A stretch of 64,000 nucleotides of DNA from DATEGZ01 sp035519535 (GTDB lineage: Bacteria > Acidobacteriota > Vicinamibacteria > Vicinamibacterales > SCN-69-37): contig DATIWF010000109.1 in assembly GCA_035519535.1 (NCBI GenBank), positions 19,613 through 83,612 of the forward strand, read 5' to 3'. The notes under the pieces were generated by a model. It saw nothing but the letters and a program-made list of their open reading frames with translations, was not told the DNA's origin and ran no database searches. The position numbers and the translations under genes were made by a program. This document shows, one piece after another, positions 1-9,315 of this stretch. The stretch's first letter is position 1, and every line of letters begins with the position of its first letter.

Positions 1-790
1 CGAGCGCCTTGAGGATGATGTGCTCGAGCTCGGCGGGCACCTTCGGATTGATCGAGGTCGGGCGCGTCGGCTGGTGATTGAGGATGGCGTCGAATACGAG
101 CGCGGACGTGCGGGCGGCAAACGGCTCGCGGCCCGTCGCCATCTCGTACAGCACGACGCCGAACGAGAACAGATCGCTGCGGCCGTCGAGCTCCTCGCCG
201 CGCGCCTGCTCGGGCGACATCGACGACAACGTGCCGAACGTCTGGCCGGACTCGGTGGCCGGCGGACTGGGACGCGCGAGGGCCGTGTCGGCGAACGGGT
301 CGACGGGCGTGCCGCGGGGCGAGGCCAGTTTCGCCAGGCCGAAGTCCACGATCTTCACCTGGCCGTGGCCCGTCACGAAGATGTTGGCGGTCTTGATGTC
401 GCGGTGGACGATGCCCGCGCTGTGGGCGGCCTCGAGCGCATCGGCGGCCTGGGACGCCAGGTCGAGTACGGTCTCGGTCGGGAGCGGCGCGCCGCCGATC
501 CGCTGCCGCAGCGTGACGCCGTCGAGCAGCTCCATGACGAGGAACGGCAGATCGCCGTGCCGCCCGATGTCGTAGAGCGCGCAGATGTGGGGGTTGTTGA
601 GCGACGAGGCCGCGCGCGCCTCGCGCTGAAACCGCTCGAGCGCCGCCGGCTCGGCCGAGAGCTTCGCCGACAGGAACTTGACCGCGACCTGCCGGCCGAG
701 CCGCGTGTCCTCGGCGCGGTAGACGACACCCATGCCGCCCTCGCCGATCTTGTCGAGGATGCGGTAGTGGGTGACGATCTCGCCAATCAT
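1..790 (-). CDS. Ser/Thr protein kinase, Hanks type (3' end cut by window edge)
   Basis: This is the N-terminal catalytic part of a eukaryotic-like protein kinase that phosphorylates Ser/Thr on partner proteins; it runs off the left edge, so any membrane segment or sensor domain is not visible. The translation from ATG 790 begins MIGEIVTHYRILDKIGEGG, giving the Gly-rich loop, followed by VAVKF (ATP-anchoring Lys), HRDIKTANIF (catalytic loop with Asp and Asn), DFGLAK (Mg-binding) and a MSPEQARG activation-segment end. That is a complete active-kinase motif set. The start lies 10 bp after the stop of the upstream M1 aminopeptidase gene, so the two are probably co-transcribed. Kinase identity is secure; substrate and downstream domains are unknown. 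Confidence 0.93.
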   Translation of the reverse strand, partial: MIGEIVTHYRILDKIGEGGMGVVYRAEDTRLGRQVAVKFLSAKLSAEPAALERFQREARAASSLNNPHICALYDIGRHGDLPFLVMELLDGVTLRQRIGGAPLPTETVLDLASQAADALEAAHSAGIVHRDIKTANIFVTGHGQVKIVDFGLAKLASPRGTPVDPFADTALARPSPPATESGQTFGTLSSMSPEQARGEELDGRSDLFSFGVVLYEMATGREPFAARTSALVFDAILNHQPTRPTSINPKVPAELEHIILKAL

Positions 791-800
791 CGTGCGGGCC

Positions 801-2483
801 CTACTGCTTCGACACGTTCACGAAGTAGAGATCGGTCGCGACGTCGAACGCGTCCTTCGCGAGCGTGGTCGGCATCGTCTGCCAGGTGGTCGTCGGTCTG
901 ATGATCTGCCAGTGGTTCCGGTCGCCCGCGCGCACGGGCATCGCGAACGTCGGCTCGTCGACCTTCCACCGATAGGACACCGTGTGCTTCGCGTCGTCGA
1001 AGGTCAGCTCGAGCGTCGGGATGGCCGTGTGCCGCAGGTACTGATCGAAGATCGGGGTCAGGTCCTGTCCCGCGCGCTGGTTCATGTAGGCGACGAGGTC
1101 CTCGGTCAGGATGTTCTGGTACTTGAAGTGCTGGAACACATCGTGGATGAGCTGGAACCACTTCGCGTCGTCGTTGATGACGCTGCGGATCGTATGCAGC
1201 ATCAGCGCGCCCTTGAAGTACATGTCCTGCGGCGGCTCGCGATGGATGCCGCGCGGGGTGATGATGGGCGTCCGGTTCTGCACGTGCGACTTGTACCCGT
1301 TCGTGTACTTCACGTAGTCGTCGTGGCCGAACGTGTACTCGACGTACAGACATTCGAGGTACGTCGTCCAGCCTTCGTGAATCCACATGTCGGACACGTC
1401 GGCCGCCGAGACGGCGTTGCCGAACCACTCGTGGCCGCTCTCATGGATGATGATGAAGTCGAATTTCGGGCTGATGCCGACGCCGGTCCAGTCGCCTGGC
1501 GGCCGCCCGTAGCCGTTGCGGAATCCGTTGCCGTAGGTCACCGCGCTCTGGTGCTCCATCCCCGTGTACGGCACCTGGACAAGCTTGTAGCCGTCCTGCT
1601 TGAAGGGGTACTCGCCGAAGTAGTGCGTGTACGCCTCGAGCATGCCCTTCGCCTGCGTGAACTGGCTCTTCGCCTTGTCGAGGTCCTCCGGCAGGGCGTA
1701 GAAGTCCATCGACACGTCGCCGAAGGCGTCCGCGAAGTGCTCGTACTTTCCGATGTTGAGCGACACGTCGTAGTTGTTGATCGGATAGTGCACGAGCCAG
1801 TCCCACCGCGTGTATCCGTCGCCGAGATCGGTCTTCTTCTGGAAGCGGCCATTTGAGACATCGACGAGGTCGTTCGGAATGGCGACGCTGATCTCCATCG
1901 TCTCGACTTCGTCGCGCCACTGATCCTTGTTGGGCCACCAGATCGCGGCGCCCTCGCCCTCGCAGGCGGTGAAGATCCACGGCCGGCCCGCGGCATCGGT
2001 GCCGAACGTGAAGCCGCCGAAACGCCCCGTCTGGACCGGCGTGCCCGAGTAGTAGAAGTCGATCGAGTACGTCTGCCCGCTCTTCAGCGCCTCCGGAAAA
2101 TCGACGAGGACGGTGTTGCGGTCCCGGTAGTACGCAAGCGTCGTCGTGCCGAGCAGGATCTTGTCGACGTTCAGATTGGCGTAGAGATCGAGCTGGATGC
2201 GCGTGCCATCCACGAGCATCTTGAAGCGAATCGTGTTCTTGCCGGAGATCGTCTTCTTCTCCGGGTCGATGCGGACGTCCAGGTGGTAGGACAGGAGGTC
2301 GTTGTTCGCCCGGTACGGGCCGTACTCGCCTCGAAGAATGTCGGCGCGATTGGCCGGCGGCGGCAGCGGCGGCGCGGGCGGGGCGGCCCCGCGCTGCGGC
2401 GTCTGGGCGAGCAGGCCGGCCGCCAGGCCGAGCATGACGACCGAAAGAACGACGGGGCTCCGCGTGCGACCGGACCTGTGCAT
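801..2483 (-). CDS. M1 family zinc aminopeptidase, secreted
   Basis: A 560-aa M1 (aminopeptidase N-like) metallopeptidase that removes N-terminal residues from peptides. The zinc site is complete: HESGHEW at residues 347-353 supplies two His and the catalytic Glu, and Glu370 in HEGWTTYLE is the third ligand with the family spacing. GMEHQSA at 308-314 replaces the exopeptidase GAMEN motif. An N-terminal hydrophobic segment (VVLSVVMLGLAAGLLA) followed by a Pro/Ala-rich stretch indicates export. It is shorter than classical 850-aa PepN and keeps only the N-terminal beta domain and catalytic domain. It lies downstream of the Asp-box protein and just upstream of the kinase, all on the minus strand. 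Confidence 0.93.
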   Translation of the reverse strand: MHRSGRTRSPVVLSVVMLGLAAGLLAQTPQRGAAPPAPPLPPPANRADILRGEYGPYRANNDLLSYHLDVRIDPEKKTISGKNTIRFKMLVDGTRIQLDLYANLNVDKILLGTTTLAYYRDRNTVLVDFPEALKSGQTYSIDFYYSGTPVQTGRFGGFTFGTDAAGRPWIFTACEGEGAAIWWPNKDQWRDEVETMEISVAIPNDLVDVSNGRFQKKTDLGDGYTRWDWLVHYPINNYDVSLNIGKYEHFADAFGDVSMDFYALPEDLDKAKSQFTQAKGMLEAYTHYFGEYPFKQDGYKLVQVPYTGMEHQSAVTYGNGFRNGYGRPPGDWTGVGISPKFDFIIIHESGHEWFGNAVSAADVSDMWIHEGWTTYLECLYVEYTFGHDDYVKYTNGYKSHVQNRTPIITPRGIHREPPQDMYFKGALMLHTIRSVINDDAKWFQLIHDVFQHFKYQNILTEDLVAYMNQRAGQDLTPIFDQYLRHTAIPTLELTFDDAKHTVSYRWKVDEPTFAMPVRAGDRNHWQIIRPTTTWQTMPTTLAKDAFDVATDLYFVNVSKQ

Positions 2484-2518
2484 CGACGCCCGCAGGGTAG
2501 CACACGCAGGGCGAAGGC

Positions 2519-2611
2519 TCGGTGCTCAAGTGCTCAGTGCTTCGTGCTTGGCGCATCCCGCACCGAGCACGCCGCACCGAGCACCAAGCACCCCGCACCG
2601 AGCACGCCGCA
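2519..2611. repeat. Intergenic opposed short repeats (GTGCTYN / NRAGCAC)
   Basis: The gap between the Asp-box gene stop and the M1 gene start holds GTGCT-type units on the left (2521-2552) and the reverse complement, GAGCAC/AAGCAC units, on the right (2559-2611). Unit spacing is roughly 7-8 bp. The halves are complementary, so the transcript could fold into a long imperfect hairpin just after the Asp-box stop codon. There is no run of T, so a classical intrinsic terminator is not shown. Confidence 0.75.
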
Positions 2612-5600
2612 CTAGTTCTTCCTGAGCCAGATGTCCTCGAGCACGACGACCGACGTCATGAGCGTCTGACCGCCTGCGGTCAGGCGCACCATGTAGGTGC
2701 CCGGGTCGACGAGGGCGCCGCCACCGAAGCCGCCGCCTCCACCGAAGCCTCCGCCGCCTCCGCCGCCGATCGCCACGAACGGCACGCCCGTGCCCGCGCC
2801 GCCGCCACGCCCGCCGCCGCCCGGCGTCTGTCCGCCTGCGCCGCCGACGACTGCCGGCTGTGGCTGCGGTGCGGTCGGCGAGATCTGAGCGGGCGGCTCG
2901 GCACCACGTCCGCCGCCACCACCCGCGCCGCGCCCGCCGCCTCCGCCCCCCCGCCCGCTGGCGTTCGCCGACGGATCGCGCCGCATATCCCACTGCACGC
3001 GGTTCATGCCCGCCCGCGCCTGGACCGCGATCGTGCGAATCACCTGGCCGTTCTCGAGGATCTCGAGCTTCGCGTCAGTCATGTCGCTCTGTGCCCAGAA
3101 GCTGAGCGCCGTGCCGCCCTGCGGGTTCGTGCCGCGAAAGTCGCGTCCCGTCACGCGGCGCATCGCTTCCGTGTCGTTCTTCCATTGGATGGCCGGGCGC
3201 GGGTCGAACAGCTTCAGCGTGGTGCCAGGCGCCGACGCCATCTGCTCGAGCGGCGTGATGTCGTCGGCGATCCAGATCGACCGCCCGTGCGTCGCCACGA
3301 TCAAGTCGCGGTCGCGCGGGTGGATCAGCAAGTCGTCCACTCGCACGCTGGGCAGGCCCGTCATGAACTTCTTCCACTCCTTGCCGCCGTCCACGGAGGC
3401 GAACAGCGCGAATTCCGTGCCGACGAACAGCAGGCTCGGATTCTCGAGGTCCTCCCGCAGCGCGTTGACGTTGCCCTTGGCCGGCAGATTGGCGGTGACG
3501 CTGGTCCACGATCGCCCGAAGTCCGTCGTCTTGAAGAGATACGGCTTCCAGTCGTCGTTGCGGTGGTTGTCGAGCGCGACGTACGCCGTGCCCGGATCGA
3601 AATGCGACGGCTCGATCCGCGAAATCTGCACGTAGCCTTTCGGCGCCCCGGCGATGTTGTCGTAGACGTTCGTGAAGTGCACGCCGCCGTCCGTGCTCAC
3701 CTGCAGGTTCCCGTCGTCGGTGCCGACCCAGATGACGCCTTGGCGCGCCGGCGATTCGCGCACTTGCGTGATGACTGAATTCTCGCCATAGCCGTCGTGT
3801 TTGGACGCCATCGGCGCGTTGCCGGCGACGCCCATGATCGGAATCGAGAATCGATCGACGTTCTTCGTCAGATCTTTGTCGTTCATCGTCCACGCGTCGC
3901 CGCGGTTCGTCGACTTGAAAACGTACTGCGCCGCGATGTACACGACGGCCGGATTGTGCGGCGAGATCTCGAACGGCGTGTTCCAGTAGAACCGGAGGGG
4001 CTCGAGGTTGGGCGGCGCATTCAGGATGTTGCCCCCACCGCCGCGCCCGCCGCCACCGCCCGCCCCGCCGCCTCCAGCCGCCTGCGCCGGCGGCGCGACG
4101 CCTGGTGCCCCGGTCTCGCCCGCGGCGCCGCGCCCACCGCCGCGTCCGCCGCCGCCCGGGTTCGGTCGAATGCTCTTGCTCGTGCCGTTGCGGAGATCAT
4201 GACGCTGCATGTTGCCGTTCTGCGACTCGGCGTACTGAATCGTCCAGTCGGTCGGGTCCTGCCGCGTATAGAAGCCGTCGCCGCCGCCGATGTTGTACCA
4301 ATCGGTGTTGACGCCGCCGTAGCCCGACCGCACCGCGCTCGGCCCGCAGAACGCCTGGTTGTCCTGCAGCCCGCCGCACACGTAGTACGGCCGGCGCATG
4401 TCGGCGGACACCTGGTAGAACTGCCCGAGCGCCATGTCGTTGTGGTAGTCCCAGGAGAAGCCGCCGTCGTTGCTGATGTCGAGGCCGCCGTCGTGGCCCA
4501 CCGCGACGATGCGCGGGTCCTTGGGGTTGACCCAGATCGCGTGGTAGTCGCCGTGGCCCGTGCCCTGCAGGCCGCGCCACGTCTTGCCGCCGTCGAGCGA
4601 CATCTGCGCCTGCGCCCCGCCCTGGAAGACCTTCTGATCGTTGGTCGGGTCGACGCGGATCTGGCTGTAGTAGATCGGCCGGTTGTTCACGTTCGAGAGG
4701 AACGTCCAGGTCTTGCCGGCGTCGTCCGATCGCCACACGCCGCTTCGCGTCGGCCCGTTGCGCGACCCGGGATCGCCGCAGCACGGCACGCCCGGCTTCT
4801 GCGGTCCGCCGTCGTCACCCACGCCGACCTGGATGCCGCCTTCGGCGCCGACTTCCGCGATCATGTAGATGGTGGACGGCTTCGCCCGGAGAATCGACAG
4901 GCCGATGCGGCCGAGGATGCCGTCGGGCGGAGCCGGGAACCCGCCGCCCGCGAGCTTCGTCCAGTTTTCACCGCCGTCGACGGACTTCCACACGCCGCTG
5001 CCGGGCCCGCCGCCGTTCACGCCCCACCAGGTCCGACGGCGTTCGTACGACGCGGCGTAGATGATCTTCGGATTGACGGGATCGATCTGAACGTCGGTGA
5101 AGCCCGTGTCGGCGTCGATGTACTTCACCTTTTTCCACGTCTGGCCGCCGTTGATCGACTTGTAGAGACCGCGGTCCTCGTTCGGGCCGAACAGATGGCC
5201 GACCGCCGCGACGAACACGATGCTGGGGTTCGCCGGATCGACGGCCACGCGTCCAATGGACTGCACCTCATCCAACCCGAGGAACGTCCACGTCTTGCCG
5301 CCATCCTTGGTGCCGTAGATGCCGTTGCCGATCGACGAGCTCTGCCGGTTGTTGGCCTCGCCCATGCCGACGTACACGACGTTCGGGTCGGAGGGGGCGA
5401 TCGCGATGTCGCCGATCGATGCATTCGGCATCTCGTCGAACTGCGATTGCCAGTGGATGCCGCCATCGGTGGATTTCCAGAGGCCGCCGGTCGCGAAGCC
5501 GATGTACATGATCATCGGGTCCTTCTCGGCGCCTTCGATGTCGTCGAGCCTGCCCATCATCACGGCGGGACCGATCGATCGGAAGCTGAGGCCGCGGAAC

Positions 5601-5737
5601 AACGGATCGTCCGAGGCGTTGACGGGCGGGGGAGGCTGAGTACCGCCGGGACCTTGCGCGAAGAGGGCGCCGCCGATGAGCAGGCAGGCGACCGCAATCG
5701 CGAAGGACCAGCGACGCGAGGCGTGTCGGGTGGTCAT
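2612..5737 (-). CDS. Secreted Asp-box (sortilin/VPS10-like) beta-propeller protein
   Basis: A 1041-aa exported protein made mostly of beta-propeller blades carrying Asp-box motifs: STDGGIHW, TKDGGKTW, SINGGQTW, SVDGGENW, SDDAGKTW, SLDGGKTW, SNDGGFSW, STDGGVHF, TTDFGRSW and SVDGGKEW. Such proteins are annotated as sortilin/VPS10-like or glycosyl-hydrolase-like, but no catalytic sialidase site is evident and the substrate is unknown. ATG 5737 was chosen because AAAGGACGGAG lies just upstream and the product then starts with a signal peptide (SFAIAVACLLIGGALFAQG). A longer in-frame ORF to 6028 exists but its extension is Arg-rich and unlike a leader. Gly/Arg-rich low-complexity inserts occur mid-protein and near the C-terminus. 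Confidence 0.88.
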   Translation of the reverse strand: MTTRHASRRWSFAIAVACLLIGGALFAQGPGGTQPPPPVNASDDPLFRGLSFRSIGPAVMMGRLDDIEGAEKDPMIMYIGFATGGLWKSTDGGIHWQSQFDEMPNASIGDIAIAPSDPNVVYVGMGEANNRQSSSIGNGIYGTKDGGKTWTFLGLDEVQSIGRVAVDPANPSIVFVAAVGHLFGPNEDRGLYKSINGGQTWKKVKYIDADTGFTDVQIDPVNPKIIYAASYERRRTWWGVNGGGPGSGVWKSVDGGENWTKLAGGGFPAPPDGILGRIGLSILRAKPSTIYMIAEVGAEGGIQVGVGDDGGPQKPGVPCCGDPGSRNGPTRSGVWRSDDAGKTWTFLSNVNNRPIYYSQIRVDPTNDQKVFQGGAQAQMSLDGGKTWRGLQGTGHGDYHAIWVNPKDPRIVAVGHDGGLDISNDGGFSWDYHNDMALGQFYQVSADMRRPYYVCGGLQDNQAFCGPSAVRSGYGGVNTDWYNIGGGDGFYTRQDPTDWTIQYAESQNGNMQRHDLRNGTSKSIRPNPGGGGRGGGRGAAGETGAPGVAPPAQAAGGGGAGGGGGRGGGGNILNAPPNLEPLRFYWNTPFEISPHNPAVVYIAAQYVFKSTNRGDAWTMNDKDLTKNVDRFSIPIMGVAGNAPMASKHDGYGENSVITQVRESPARQGVIWVGTDDGNLQVSTDGGVHFTNVYDNIAGAPKGYVQISRIEPSHFDPGTAYVALDNHRNDDWKPYLFKTTDFGRSWTSVTANLPAKGNVNALREDLENPSLLFVGTEFALFASVDGGKEWKKFMTGLPSVRVDDLLIHPRDRDLIVATHGRSIWIADDITPLEQMASAPGTTLKLFDPRPAIQWKNDTEAMRRVTGRDFRGTNPQGGTALSFWAQSDMTDAKLEILENGQVIRTIAVQARAGMNRVQWDMRRDPSANASGRGGGGGGRGAGGGGGRGAEPPAQISPTAPQPQPAVVGGAGGQTPGGGGRGGGAGTGVPFVAIGGGGGGGFGGGGGFGGGALVDPGTYMVRLTAGGQTLMTSVVVLEDIWLRKN

Positions 5738-6012
5738 CGCTCCGTCCTTTCTGGAGACAGGCATGAGACGGCACCGGACCGAGGTGCCATCCGCCAATCT
5801 AGCAGAAGTCCGGGAGGCGAGCGTCGAACGGGGCGCTCGTGCAGGATAGTTCAGCCTTGCGCCGGAGCGGGCGCGGCCGCAGCCCAGGTCCGGCCGGCCA
5901 GATGGACGCCCTGTGATAGGCTCATTTGCACCCTGTTTACCATGTGCGGCCGTCCCCACCGCGACGTCTGTAGCTGTCGGCGCCCCGGCAGCTGATCTGC
6001 GAGGAGGAGGCG

Positions 6013-7533
6013 ATGTTCGTATCCGCACGATTGTCGAAGGGGCCGGTGCTGGCGGTCCTGACCGCCGCGATGTGGACGTATACCGCGGCTGCGCAGGAGA
6101 GCGCGACGCCGTTGCAGCTTCTGGCGGCGGGCGATGTGCTGATGGCCGGCTCGCATTACGGCGATGCGCTGCGCGCGTATCGGCGGGCCCGTGAGACCGA
6201 CGATGCGACCGTGCGTATCCGCGCCGGGGCAGGCGTCGTGCGATCGCTCCTGCGACTGGGGCTCTTCAAGGATGGGGTCCGCGAGGGCGCGGCGGTCGCC
6301 GCGCGGGATCCGCAGAACGCGTCGGCCGTCGCGATCAACGCAGATTCCCTCTGGGCCTTCGGCCTCTTTTTCGAGGCCGAGCAGCAGTACGCGGCGGCGC
6401 TGCGGCTCAATCCGAGCGATCCCGGGGGGCTCCACGGCCGCGGGCGATCGCTGGCCGCGCAGCGCAGGCTCGACGAGGGTCAGGCCCAGGTCGAGGCCGC
6501 GATCGCGATCGATCCGACCGATCCGGCGTATCAGTACACGCTCGCCTCGATCTACGAGCAGCAGCGCCTCTATCCGCAGGCGGCGGACGCCCTCGATCGC
6601 TACGTTCAGCTCCTGCCGAGGCGCGACGACAGCGACATGGTCAAGTGGGCGAAGACCGAGTCGCAGTTCCTGCGCAGCTTCAAGAGCAAGAAACCGTTCG
6701 AGATCGTGAGCAACGACGAGAGTTACACGATGCCGTTCCGCATTGCGAACGGGCGCGTGCTCGTCAAGGGCCGTGTGAACGGCGGATCGATGATGGAGTT
6801 TGCGGTCGACACCGGCGCGGACCAGGCCGTGCTCACGACCGAGGTGGCCAGCCGGAATCATGTCACGCCGTTTGCCACGCTGCAGAGCGCGGGCATCGGC
6901 GACCTCGGCATCGGCTATCGGGGTCTGCAGATCGCGCGGATGGACGAGCTCGAAATCGGCGCGCTCCGCGTCCACAATGTCGCGTGCCTGATCAAGAATC
7001 CGCCGCTCAAGGGCCTGCCCGGACGCGAGGGCGACGGGTTCTCTCCGCTCGTGTTCGGCCTGTCGCTCAGCATCGACTACGCGCGCCGTCAGTTGACGAT
7101 GGCGCGGCAGCTGCCGGACGAGCCGGCGGCGATTCACCTGCCGCTGCGGATGCAGCGCCTGGCGGTCGTGCGGGGCGTCGTCAACGGATCCTCGCCGGCG
7201 AGCTTCGTCGTCGATACGGGCGGCGAGGCGATGTCGGTGAGCCGCACCGTGGCGTCGCAAGTCGACATCGATCCGGATGTGCGCCTGGTGCCGGTGAAGG
7301 TGTACGGCAGCTCCGGGTGGGACCGCGCGGCGTTTCTGCTGCCGTTCCTGAAGATCGAGTTTGCCACCGGTGCCGGGTTCGGGGACGGCTCGGTGGTCGT
7401 GTTGAACCTGGACGCGCCGAGCGCGCTGCTCGGCTTCAACATCGGCGGGATCGTCGGCCATCAGTTCCTGGGGAACTACAAGGTGGCCATTGACTTGCCC
7501 CGGCACGAAATGCGACTGCAACCGGCACAGTGA
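6013..7533 (+). CDS. TPR protein with two retropepsin-like aspartyl protease domains
   Basis: A 506-aa exported protein: signal peptide (residues 1-27, ending TAAAQ), TPR-like helical repeats over roughly 30-205, then two retropepsin-like domains. The active-site-type triads are FAVDTGADQ in the first and FVVDTGGEA in the second. Bacterial retropepsin-like domains normally dimerise; here two copies on one chain could form an internal pseudo-dimer, as in pepsin. A strong Shine-Dalgarno (GAGGAGGAGG) precedes ATG 6013. The GTGA at 7530-7533 overlaps a possible upstream start of the next gene. Domain calls are firm; proteolytic activity is inferred. Confidence 0.85.
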   Translation: MFVSARLSKGPVLAVLTAAMWTYTAAAQESATPLQLLAAGDVLMAGSHYGDALRAYRRARETDDATVRIRAGAGVVRSLLRLGLFKDGVREGAAVAARDPQNASAVAINADSLWAFGLFFEAEQQYAAALRLNPSDPGGLHGRGRSLAAQRRLDEGQAQVEAAIAIDPTDPAYQYTLASIYEQQRLYPQAADALDRYVQLLPRRDDSDMVKWAKTESQFLRSFKSKKPFEIVSNDESYTMPFRIANGRVLVKGRVNGGSMMEFAVDTGADQAVLTTEVASRNHVTPFATLQSAGIGDLGIGYRGLQIARMDELEIGALRVHNVACLIKNPPLKGLPGREGDGFSPLVFGLSLSIDYARRQLTMARQLPDEPAAIHLPLRMQRLAVVRGVVNGSSPASFVVDTGGEAMSVSRTVASQVDIDPDVRLVPVKVYGSSGWDRAAFLLPFLKIEFATGAGFGDGSVVVLNLDAPSALLGFNIGGIVGHQFLGNYKVAIDLPRHEMRLQPAQ

Positions 7534-7556
7534 CGGAACCAAGGAGCACACACGGC

Positions 7557-9290
7557 ATGGGAGACAACGGGGCGCTCATCGTCCTGACGGCGCCATTCAC
7601 CGAGACGATCGATCACGCGGGCTACTTCATCCAGATGAGCATGGCCTCGTTGCCCATCTGGCTCGAGGGGATCCTCAATCGCAAGTATCCGAAGTGGCGC
7701 GACGTCGAGTACAACGCTGACGGGTCGGCCAAGTACATGCCGGCCGGCCTCCGCGTGCTCGAGGCGGCGCTCCTGCGCGAGTTCTCAGCCGAGGACATCG
7801 TCGCGTGCTACCCCGACGATCTCGACAAGTTCATCGGGCCGGCCACGCGGGTCGTCGCGATCTCGACGCACAATCCCCTGGGCGTGACGTTCGCCGCGGG
7901 CGTGTACACGTCGATCTTCGGCGAGTCCAAGCAGCCCATCAACTCGCACTACGCTCGCAAGATGTTCGACAAGGTCAAGGCCAGTCCGTACCGCGCGAAC
8001 TTCAAGGTGCTGGTCGGCGGGTCCGGCGGCTGGCAGATCACCCAGACCAATGCCTGGGACGAACTCGGCGTCGATTGCGTCGTCGAGGGTCGCAGCGAAT
8101 CAGCCGACACGATCGGGCTGTTCGACAGAGCCATCCGCGGCGAAGCGCTGCCGCGGCAGCTCGAGGTCGGCCACCCGAAGGACCGCGACAGCATCCTCGT
8201 CCCCGACAAGCGCACGACGTTCGGCGTCGTCGAGATGACGACGGGCTGCGGCCGGCGCTGCCAGTTCTGCGTCCCGGACCTCAACCCGCAGATCGATCTG
8301 CCGAAATCCAGCATCATGGCCGGCGTGCGGGCGAACGTCCGCGACGGCAACAAGCAGATTTCGCTCGCGACCGAGGACATGTTCATCTGGGGGCAGGTCC
8401 GCACGGACACGCCTTTCTACTTCCCGAATCGCGAGGCGCTGCTCGATCTGTACGGCAGCATCGTCAATACGCCCGGCGTCGAGCAGCACGTGCTGAGCCA
8501 CGCGACGATCGCGCCGTCCGTCGTCGATCCGGTGCTCATCGAAAAGCTGTCGGCGCTCTGTCTCGACAAGAGTCCCATTCGCCTGCCGCTGCTCAGCTCG
8601 CACCCGGAGAAGCGCGCGCTGGTGCCGCTCATCGGCCTCGAGACGGGCTCGGTGCGCCTCGGCAAGCAGATCATGCCGAGCAAGGGCGTGCCGTTCGCCA
8701 TCGAGGACTGGCCGAGCGTCGTCATCAACGGCCTGACCGTGCTCAACCGCAACAACTGGTTCCCGGCGATGACGCTCATCGTCGGCAGCCCGGGGGAGAC
8801 CGACGACGACACGCGCGCCACGCTGGATCTGATCTACGAGGTCGAGCGGCGCGGCCTGTTCGCGTTCTTCATCCCGTCGATCTTCACGCCCCTTCACGAC
8901 ACGCGGCTGGAGCAGGCGAAGGGCGTCACCGAGACGCGGCAGCTCACGCCGCTCCAGTGGCAGCTCATGATGAAGTGCTGGAAGATGAACCTCCGGCCCG
9001 GGCAGATGAGCTGGTGGGGACCGATGGCGTGGCGCACGGGCGCGATCGGCCTCTGGCTGTGGAAGCTGCGCAAGCTGAACGGCCCGAACTTCACCTGGCC
9101 GATGTTCATGTTCGCGAGCGCGTTCCCCGAATCGCTGATGGGAAGGATGGGCAAGATCTATCTCGGCCGCCCGCTGCCCATCAAGACGCGCAAGGAGCTG
9201 CTCGCGACGGTCCGGCCGAATCAACGCCGGTTCCTCCGGGCCGACACGGGCGACCTGCCGGCACCCGAGCCCGAACTGCAGACCGCGTAG
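7557..9290 (+). CDS. B12-binding-type radical SAM protein
   Basis: A 577-aa radical SAM enzyme. The iron-sulphur cluster motif CX3CX2C is seen as CGRRCQFC (Cys231, 235, 238). The N-terminal ~170 residues look like a cobalamin-binding Rossmann-type domain (VVAISTHNPLGVTF, LVGGSGGW), as in B12-dependent radical SAM methylases and related proteins. VGSPGETDDDT matches the later conserved radical SAM region. ATG 7557 is preferred because AAGGAG sits 10 nt upstream (7541-7546); an in-frame GTG at 7530 overlaps the previous stop but lacks a ribosome site. The substrate cannot be read from sequence. Confidence 0.85.
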   Translation: MGDNGALIVLTAPFTETIDHAGYFIQMSMASLPIWLEGILNRKYPKWRDVEYNADGSAKYMPAGLRVLEAALLREFSAEDIVACYPDDLDKFIGPATRVVAISTHNPLGVTFAAGVYTSIFGESKQPINSHYARKMFDKVKASPYRANFKVLVGGSGGWQITQTNAWDELGVDCVVEGRSESADTIGLFDRAIRGEALPRQLEVGHPKDRDSILVPDKRTTFGVVEMTTGCGRRCQFCVPDLNPQIDLPKSSIMAGVRANVRDGNKQISLATEDMFIWGQVRTDTPFYFPNREALLDLYGSIVNTPGVEQHVLSHATIAPSVVDPVLIEKLSALCLDKSPIRLPLLSSHPEKRALVPLIGLETGSVRLGKQIMPSKGVPFAIEDWPSVVINGLTVLNRNNWFPAMTLIVGSPGETDDDTRATLDLIYEVERRGLFAFFIPSIFTPLHDTRLEQAKGVTETRQLTPLQWQLMMKCWKMNLRPGQMSWWGPMAWRTGAIGLWLWKLRKLNGPNFTWPMFMFASAFPESLMGRMGKIYLGRPLPIKTRKELLATVRPNQRRFLRADTGDLPAPEPELQTA

Positions 9291-9315
9291 CGCCCGCCCG
9301 GCCGCGAGGATCACG

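Noticed and set aside
2612..5737. Functional sialidase
   Set aside because: Asp-box repeats alone do not define a sialidase; the catalytic Arg triad and Tyr/Glu pair could not be found.
3797..5995. Long plus-strand ORF opposite the Asp-box gene
   Set aside because: It is the antisense shadow of the Asp-box coding sequence, Arg/Val/Ala-rich and without any recognisable domain.
2612..6028. Start of the Asp-box gene at 6028
   Set aside because: The extension lacks a signal peptide and runs into the upstream gene's control region; ATG 5737 has a ribosome site and a proper signal peptide.
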